Shown piece by piece: positions 59,662 through 64,000 of a stretch of 64,000 bases of DNA. This DNA comes from Gimibacter soli (GTDB lineage Bacteria > Pseudomonadota > Alphaproteobacteria > Sphingomonadales > Kordiimonadaceae): NCBI RefSeq assembly GCF_028463845.1, contig NZ_CP116805.1:186001-250000 (forward strand), in the 5' to 3' direction. The notes beneath the pieces were generated by a model, which ran no database searches, was not told where the DNA came from, and saw nothing but the letters and a program-made list of their open reading frames with translations. Position 1 is the first letter of the stretch. Each line of letters starts with the position of its first letter. A program made the position numbers and the translations under genes.

Positions 59662-61038
59662 TCAGCCTTCAAGAAGCCGGAGAAGCCGGGTGATATCGTC
59701 CTCGAGATGGCTGTCATCGCGCCGCAGGTCCTCGATTTTCCGGACAGCATGCATCACCGTCGTATGATCCCGCCCGCCGAAGCGACGGCCGATTTCCGGC
59801 AAGCTGCGGCTGGTCAGCTGCTTCGCCAGGAACATGGCGATCTGGCGCGGCCGGGCGATATTGCGCGAGCGGCGCTCGGAAAGAAGATCGGCGAGGCGGA
59901 TATTGTAATAGTCCGCCACCGCGCGCTGGATCTCGTCGATGGTCAGCTTGCGGTCGTTGGCGCGGATCAGGTCCTGCAGCACGTCGCGGGTCATGTCCAT
60001 GGTGATCGGACGGCCCACAAGGGTCGCATAGGCCACAACCCGGTTGAGCGCGCCCTCGAGCTCACGCACGTTCGAGGTGATGCGGCGGGCGAGGAATTCA
60101 AGCACGTCAGCCGGTACATCGACGCCGGTTGTCTGCTCGGCCTTCGACTGAAGGATGCCAAGGCGCAGCTCATAGTCGGTCGGATGGATATCGGCCACCA
60201 GCCCCCAGCCAAGACGGCTGATGATGCGGTCCTCGATGCCCTGCAGGTCGGTCGGCGAGCGGTCGGCGGTGATGATCACCTGCCGGCGGCTGTCGACCAG
60301 CGCGTTGAATGTGTGGAAAAATTCTTCCTGCGTGCTGTCCTTGTTGGCGATGAACTGCACGTCGTCGATCATCAGGAGATCGACGTTGCGATATTTCTGC
60401 TTGAACTCGTGCGTGTCCTTGTAGCGGAGCGCCGCGATGAATTCGAACATGAACTTTTCGGCCGAAATATAGACGACCTTCTTGCGTGGCTTCAGGCGCT
60501 TCACCTCATGCGCGATGGCATGCATCAGGTGCGTCTTGCCGAGGCCCACACCTCCGTGCAGGAACAGCGGGTTGAAGGGTACATCATCCGATTCTGCGAT
60601 GCGCTTGGCGGCGGCATAGGCAAGCTCGTTCGACTTGCCGACCACGAAACTGTCGAAGCTGTAGCGCGGATCAAGCGCGGAGCCCGTGTCCTGCGCCCGC
60701 GGCTCGATGATCGTCGGGGCCTGGATGCGGGTGACCTTCAGCACGTCCTCGTCATTCGCGGGGCGTGCCGCCGCGGTGCCGAGCCGGATGCTCAGGGCCT
60801 TCACGCGCGGGTCTTCGGCCACGAAGAAATCCTTCAGGCGCGGCGCATAATGCTGCTGGATATAATCCCGGTGAAATTTCGTCGGCGCGGTCAGTTCAAC
60901 CGTCGAGCCATCCAGCCCGCGGTAGCCCATCTGCTCCAGCCACGACGAATAGACATGAACCCCGAACTCGGCCTTGAACTTCTCGCACACGCGCGACCAG
61001 GCTGCCACGCCACGGTCGATCCCCCCGGATGCCCCCAT
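59662..61038 (-). CDS. dnaA: Chromosomal replication initiator DnaA
   Basis: 458 aa. Opens oriC. The ATG at 61038 is chosen over one at 61065 because AAGGAG lies 9 bases before it. Domain III AAA+ has Walker A GGVGLGKTH and LLMIDDVQFIANKDSTQEEFFHTFNAL; domain IV HTH has GRRFGGRDHTTVMHAVRKIE, the DnaA-box contact. Normal length. Gene order rpsT-dnaA-dnaN-recF-gyrB suggests proximity to the replication origin, although oriC is not obvious. Confidence 0.97.
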   Translation of the reverse strand: MGASGGIDRGVAAWSRVCEKFKAEFGVHVYSSWLEQMGYRGLDGSTVELTAPTKFHRDYIQQHYAPRLKDFFVAEDPRVKALSIRLGTAAARPANDEDVLKVTRIQAPTIIEPRAQDTGSALDPRYSFDSFVVGKSNELAYAAAKRIAESDDVPFNPLFLHGGVGLGKTHLMHAIAHEVKRLKPRKKVVYISAEKFMFEFIAALRYKDTHEFKQKYRNVDLLMIDDVQFIANKDSTQEEFFHTFNALVDSRRQVIITADRSPTDLQGIEDRIISRLGWGLVADIHPTDYELRLGILQSKAEQTTGVDVPADVLEFLARRITSNVRELEGALNRVVAYATLVGRPITMDMTRDVLQDLIRANDRKLTIDEIQRAVADYYNIRLADLLSERRSRNIARPRQIAMFLAKQLTSRSLPEIGRRFGGRDHTTVMHAVRKIEDLRRDDSHLEDDITRLLRLLEG

Positions 61039-61631
61039 CGACTTAGACTCCTTTTCGTCGTTCATCGGTCTTGTAGCCTTTGCCGCTTCTTATTGTTTCG
61101 TCGGCCAATGCGTTACAGACCGCCCTGCCCAAACTCCAAGGGCGAAACATCCGCCCAGCCCACACGTGCCCGCGCACGCAATGTCGGTACCATGAATGGA
61201 CGAAGCGAACCTTCGCCATCCGTTCCAACGTTTCATTGTCATATCCCGGCAGCGTGACCCCAGCCGTATCCAGCCTGTCGCTGTTACGTCTACGCCTGAG
61301 CCACTTGCGGATGCTCCCGAATGGGGAAGGGGGGGTATCCGACCGGCCTGCCGAGCCAGAGATGGAAAATACAGACGCCCCCCGGATGCGGCAACTGATT
61401 CGATGGCTGAAGCCAAAAGAATCTGCGGGGTCCAAGTCGCCTAGGGGCATGGGTGTGGGGTGACCTACTAGATGTTGTGATCGACCCTCACTTAGCCGGT
61501 CGCTCGCGCACGACCGAAAATTCCAAACTGTGCGAAAATGAAAAAGCCACCCGAAACTCGGATGGCTTTACCGCATTTCTGCGCGCCCAGGGGGCGAATC
61601 GGGCTGCCTGTTCAGGCAACCCGGCGATCGA
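61039..61631. other. dnaA-rpsT intergenic region
   Basis: 593 bases with no supportable gene; open frames on both strands (61043-61463) have no family features. Holds the dnaA promoter and the rpsT terminator. I looked for TTATNCACA DnaA boxes on both strands and saw none, so it does not look like a typical oriC. Confidence 0.6.
61541..61569 (-). terminator. Terminator after rpsT
   Basis: AAAGCCA-CCCGA / TCGGATGGCTTT stem, then TTTTT reading leftward. About 60 bases past the rpsT stop. Confidence 0.75.
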
Positions 61632-61895
61632 TCAGGCCATTGCCTTGATGCGAGCCGACAGACGCGAAACCTTGCGCGACGCCGTCTTCTGGTGCGAAAC
61701 GCCTTTGGTCACACCGCGCATGATTTCCGGCTCGGCAGCTTTCAGAGCAACGTTTGCGGCGTCTTTGTTGCCGGTCGCGATGGCTTCTTCAACCTTGCGG
61801 ACGAAGGTGCGGATACGGCTGACGCGTGCCTTGTTGATCTCGGCGCGGCGGGCGTTGGTGCGAATGCGTTTCTTGGCTTGCAGCGAATTGGCCAT
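61632..61895 (-). CDS. rpsT: 30S ribosomal protein S20
   Basis: 87 aa, basic. [39 protein letters not shown] is the family's N-terminus; [16 protein letters not shown] near the end. The ATG follows GATAGGTTAGAGAAAC. Placement beside dnaA is common in alphaproteobacteria. Confidence 0.97.
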   Translation of the reverse strand: MANSLQAKKRIRTNARRAEINKARVSRIRTFVRKVEEAIATGNKDAANVALKAAEPEIMRGVTKGVSHQKTASRKVSRLSARIKAMA

Positions 61896-62147
61896 GTTTC
61901 TCTAACCTATCTTCTTTTCATGTCCCCTGTCGGGGGCTTGTTCTGTGGTCCGCAAGCCGCGCCGCTTAAACCCGTCCAGCGCACATGCGATCCGAATATT
62001 CCGTTTGTTGCCTCTGCCCCGAAGCCTAGTGGCCCCGGAAATCCGGCAATTCGAGGTCGGGTCTATAGCTCCGATCCCGACCCCAGTCAACACGAAAGGC
62101 TGGCAATGCCACCCTTTTTCGGGGCTGGAGCCACCCCGGCGCTTCCG

Positions 62148-62924
62148 TCAGCGGTTCTTGAACTGCGGCTGGCGCTTCTCGGCAAAGGCATTCATGCCTT
62201 CCTTCTGGTCTTCCGTCGCGAAAAGCGAATGGAACACCCGGCGTTCGAAAAGAAGGCCTTCCGAGAGGCTGACTTCGAGCGCACGGTTGGTGGCTTCCTT
62301 GGCAAGTGCCACCGAGGGGCGCGACAGGGCAGCGATTCCCGCTGCGATCTCGAGCGCCTTTTCGATCAGGTCCTCGGCCGGGAAGATACGGCTGACAAGG
62401 CCTGCGCGTTCGGCTTCCGTTGCATCCATCATGCGGCCGGTCAGCATCATGTCCATCGCCTTCGACTTGCCGATGACCCGGGTCAGGCGCTGGGTGCCGC
62501 CGATGCCGGGAATAACGCCAAGCTTGATTTCCGGCTGGCCGAATTTCGCATTCTCGCCCGCCACGATGAAATCACACGCCATGGCGATCTCGCAGCCGCC
62601 GCCAAGCGCGTAGCCCGCGACCGCCGCGATGACCGGCTTCCGGACTTTCGCGAACACCGCATTGATCTCGGCGAACTTGTCTTCGGCCAGCACGTCGGCG
62701 AATTCGAGCTCGGCCATTTCCTTGATATCGGCGCCGGCGGCGAAAGCTTTCTCGCTGCCCGTGATGACGATGGCGCCGATTTCCTCATTCGCCTCCAGCG
62801 ACAGGAGCGCCTTGCCGAGTTCGGACAGGAGCTCCGCGTTCAGCGCATTGAGCGCTTCGGGGCGGTTGAGGGTGATAAGCCCGACACCTTCCTGGTGGTC
62901 GAGCAGAATGGTCTTGAAGGACAT
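62148..62924 (-). CDS. Enoyl-CoA hydratase/isomerase family protein
   Basis: 258 aa crotonase. The ATG at 62924 follows ATAGGGAAACCC. Oxyanion hole in [13 protein letters not shown] and [31 protein letters not shown] with the second conserved block; length typical of FadB-type single-domain crotonases. It hydrates 2-enoyl-CoA in beta-oxidation. It sits in the mutM-ech-rpsT-dnaA neighbourhood. Confidence 0.92.
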   Translation of the reverse strand: MSFKTILLDHQEGVGLITLNRPEALNALNAELLSELGKALLSLEANEEIGAIVITGSEKAFAAGADIKEMAELEFADVLAEDKFAEINAVFAKVRKPVIAAVAGYALGGGCEIAMACDFIVAGENAKFGQPEIKLGVIPGIGGTQRLTRVIGKSKAMDMMLTGRMMDATEAERAGLVSRIFPAEDLIEKALEIAAGIAALSRPSVALAKEATNRALEVSLSEGLLFERRVFHSLFATEDQKEGMNAFAEKRQPQFKNR

Positions 62925-63013
62925 GGGTTTCCCTATGATTGCCTCGTTGGACCCGACTCCTACCCGCGACACCGGATTGAATCAAAGAAAATTGTATCTA
63001 TCCGCTAGCGCTA

Positions 63014-63397
63014 TCACTCGGCAGGTTCGAGCTTGATGACGATATAGCCCGCGCGACCCGTGGTCTTGCGGGGGCTGAGGGCCAGCTTGTCCTTGCCGCG
63101 TTCGCAGGCGAGCACCCCGCCATGCTCCAGGCAGTTCCAGCCAAGCGGCGGCAAGGCAAGGGCATAGGCATCAATCAGTTCGGCCGAGCTTTTGCCGCCC
63201 ACCAGATGCACCTCGCCAAGGGTGCCCGATGGCGTGTCGAACAGCATCTTTTCGCCGTCCACCTCGCGCACGCCCGCAATCAGCGGCACGTCAGGAAAAC
63301 CTTCGATAAATGCGTCGTCCGCCCCGGCATGGGGCGCGGCGAAAAGGCTGAGGGCAAGGGCGGTGAAGGCGAGTCGCAAAGGAAATTCCCGGGTCAT
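63014..63397 (-). CDS. Small secreted protein of unknown function
   Basis: 127 aa. The ATG at 63397 lies 8 bases past the mutM stop. Signal peptide at 1-26 (LALSLFAAPHAGA-DD). The mature part has VPLIAGVREVDGEKMLFDTPSGTLGEVH, LPPLGWNCLEHGGVLACERG, two cysteines that may pair, and a final short beta segment VIKLEPAE. I do not recognise the family. Probably co-transcribed with mutM. Confidence 0.75.
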   Translation of the reverse strand: MTREFPLRLAFTALALSLFAAPHAGADDAFIEGFPDVPLIAGVREVDGEKMLFDTPSGTLGEVHLVGGKSSAELIDAYALALPPLGWNCLEHGGVLACERGKDKLALSPRKTTGRAGYIVIKLEPAE

Positions 63398-63405
63398 CTG
63401 TCGTC

Positions 63406-64000
63406 TCAGCGCTGGCACGAAGGGCAGAAGAAGGTGGACCGGCCGGCCTGCGTGATACGGTGGATCGTACCGCCGCAGCCTGCTGTCCGGCATGCCTCGC
63501 CCTCGCGGCCATAGGCTTCGAACCTATGTTGGAAGTAGCCGAGCTCCCCGTCAACCTGTGCATGGTCCTTGAGGGTCGATCCGCCGGCGGCAATCGCCTC
63601 GTTCAGCACGTCTCTTATATGGGGCACCAGCCGTTCGGCCCGCTTGCCGGCGACCGTGGATGCCGTGCGGCGCGGACTGATCCCGGCCCGCCAGAGCGAT
63701 TCGCAGACATAAATATTGCCAAGCCCCGCCACAAGCGTCTGATCCAGAAGCGCCGTCTTGATCGGCCCCGAGCGCCCCTTGAGGCCTGCCGACAGGATAT
63801 CGGCATCAAAGCCATTCCCCAAGGGTTCCGGCCCGATCCGGGCGAGAAGCGGGTGACTGGCCGCCATATTCACATCAGTGAAGGCCACAAGGCCGAATCG
63901 CCGGGCATCGTTGAAGACGACCCGGTAGCCGGCGTCGGTGACAAAGATGATATGGTCATGCTTTGCGCGCGGCGGGGCACCCGCATCCGCCATGATCTGC
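63406..64000 (-). CDS. mutM: Formamidopyrimidine-DNA glycosylase, start outside the window
   Basis: The last 198 residues. Removes oxidised purines (8-oxoguanine) from [23 protein letters not shown] carries the H2TH helix region; SLK-like [28 protein letters not shown] precedes a zinc finger with CRTAGC and CPSC pairs, ending in CQR. The N-terminal catalytic Pro-Glu is beyond the right edge. Companion of the enoyl-CoA hydratase and rpsT in alphaproteobacteria. Confidence 0.93.
   Translation of the reverse strand, partial: QIMADAGAPPRAKHDHIIFVTDAGYRVVFNDARRFGLVAFTDVNMAASHPLLARIGPEPLGNGFDADILSAGLKGRSGPIKTALLDQTLVAGLGNIYVCESLWRAGISPRRTASTVAGKRAERLVPHIRDVLNEAIAAGGSTLKDHAQVDGELGYFQHRFEAYGREGEACRTAGCGGTIHRITQAGRSTFFCPSCQR

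Noticed and set aside
61043-61463. Overlapping open frames on both strands between dnaA and rpsT
   Set aside because: No ribosome sites, no conserved domains, biased Ser/Arg/Pro content; more likely untranslated.

Overview
The window reads as a stretch of chromosome from an alphaproteobacterium. Most genes are GC-rich. The right end carries mutM, enoyl-CoA hydratase, rpsT, dnaA, dnaN, recF and gyrB in a compact replication-gene neighbourhood of alphaproteobacterial type. The rest is mostly aerobic heterotroph housekeeping: glyoxylate bypass, cytochrome bd oxidase, catalase-peroxidase, glutathione transferases and an MCP. I cannot name the genus from the sequence alone.

Layout. 1-4.2 kb: serine acetyltransferase (cut by the window edge), a PlsC acyltransferase, a PilZ protein, a GST/DUF1428/VOC cluster and a divergent MarR regulator. 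4.2-11.8 kb: a catabolic operon with a divergent GntR regulator, an exported N-acyl-D-amino-acid amidohydrolase, a YkvI-type permease, DgcN (DUF1611), DgcA (enolase superfamily) and a membrane-anchored serine hydrolase. It fits recycling of D-glutamate or N-acyl-D-glutamate, probably from peptidoglycan. 11.8-25.8 kb: flavoprotein, MCP, a TonB-domain protein, tRNA-Ser(GGA), an orphan molybdenum hydroxylase subunit, an ArsR/AHSA1 pair with two matching operators, katG and an ACE-like lipoprotein. 26-32 kb: a minus-strand amino-acid group (exported RidA, ATL, racemase, purT, sdaA). 30.9-35.7 kb: an ScfR-type regulator divergent from aceB-aceA, followed by a highly structured untranslated stretch. 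35.7-39 kb: a YqhA protein and cydA-cydB-cydX. 39-45.5 kb: thioesterase, SDR, AraC regulator, ferredoxin-NADP reductase with a Fur-like box, a PHP-protein remnant and a KefB/C antiporter.

45.5-50.6 kb holds a bufferin-type RiPP operon: DUF2282 precursor, MNIO (DUF692) enzyme, DUF2063 partner and DoxX protein. A YHS-domain protein lies upstream and a PepSY membrane protein downstream. A divergent TetR regulator faces it across two inverted 19-bp operator copies, one covering a candidate promoter. This looks like a metal (copper-like) stress locus.

50.7-54.45 kb is an AT-rich insertion next to the gyrB 3' end. It contains a Dam-type adenine methylase and a 783-residue protein that appears to join a PD-(D/E)xK nuclease domain, a DndB-like DGQHR domain and a C-terminal HEPN motif. 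I recognise no named system with this architecture, and it is the best candidate here for an undescribed defence system. Three degenerate repeats lie between it and gyrB.
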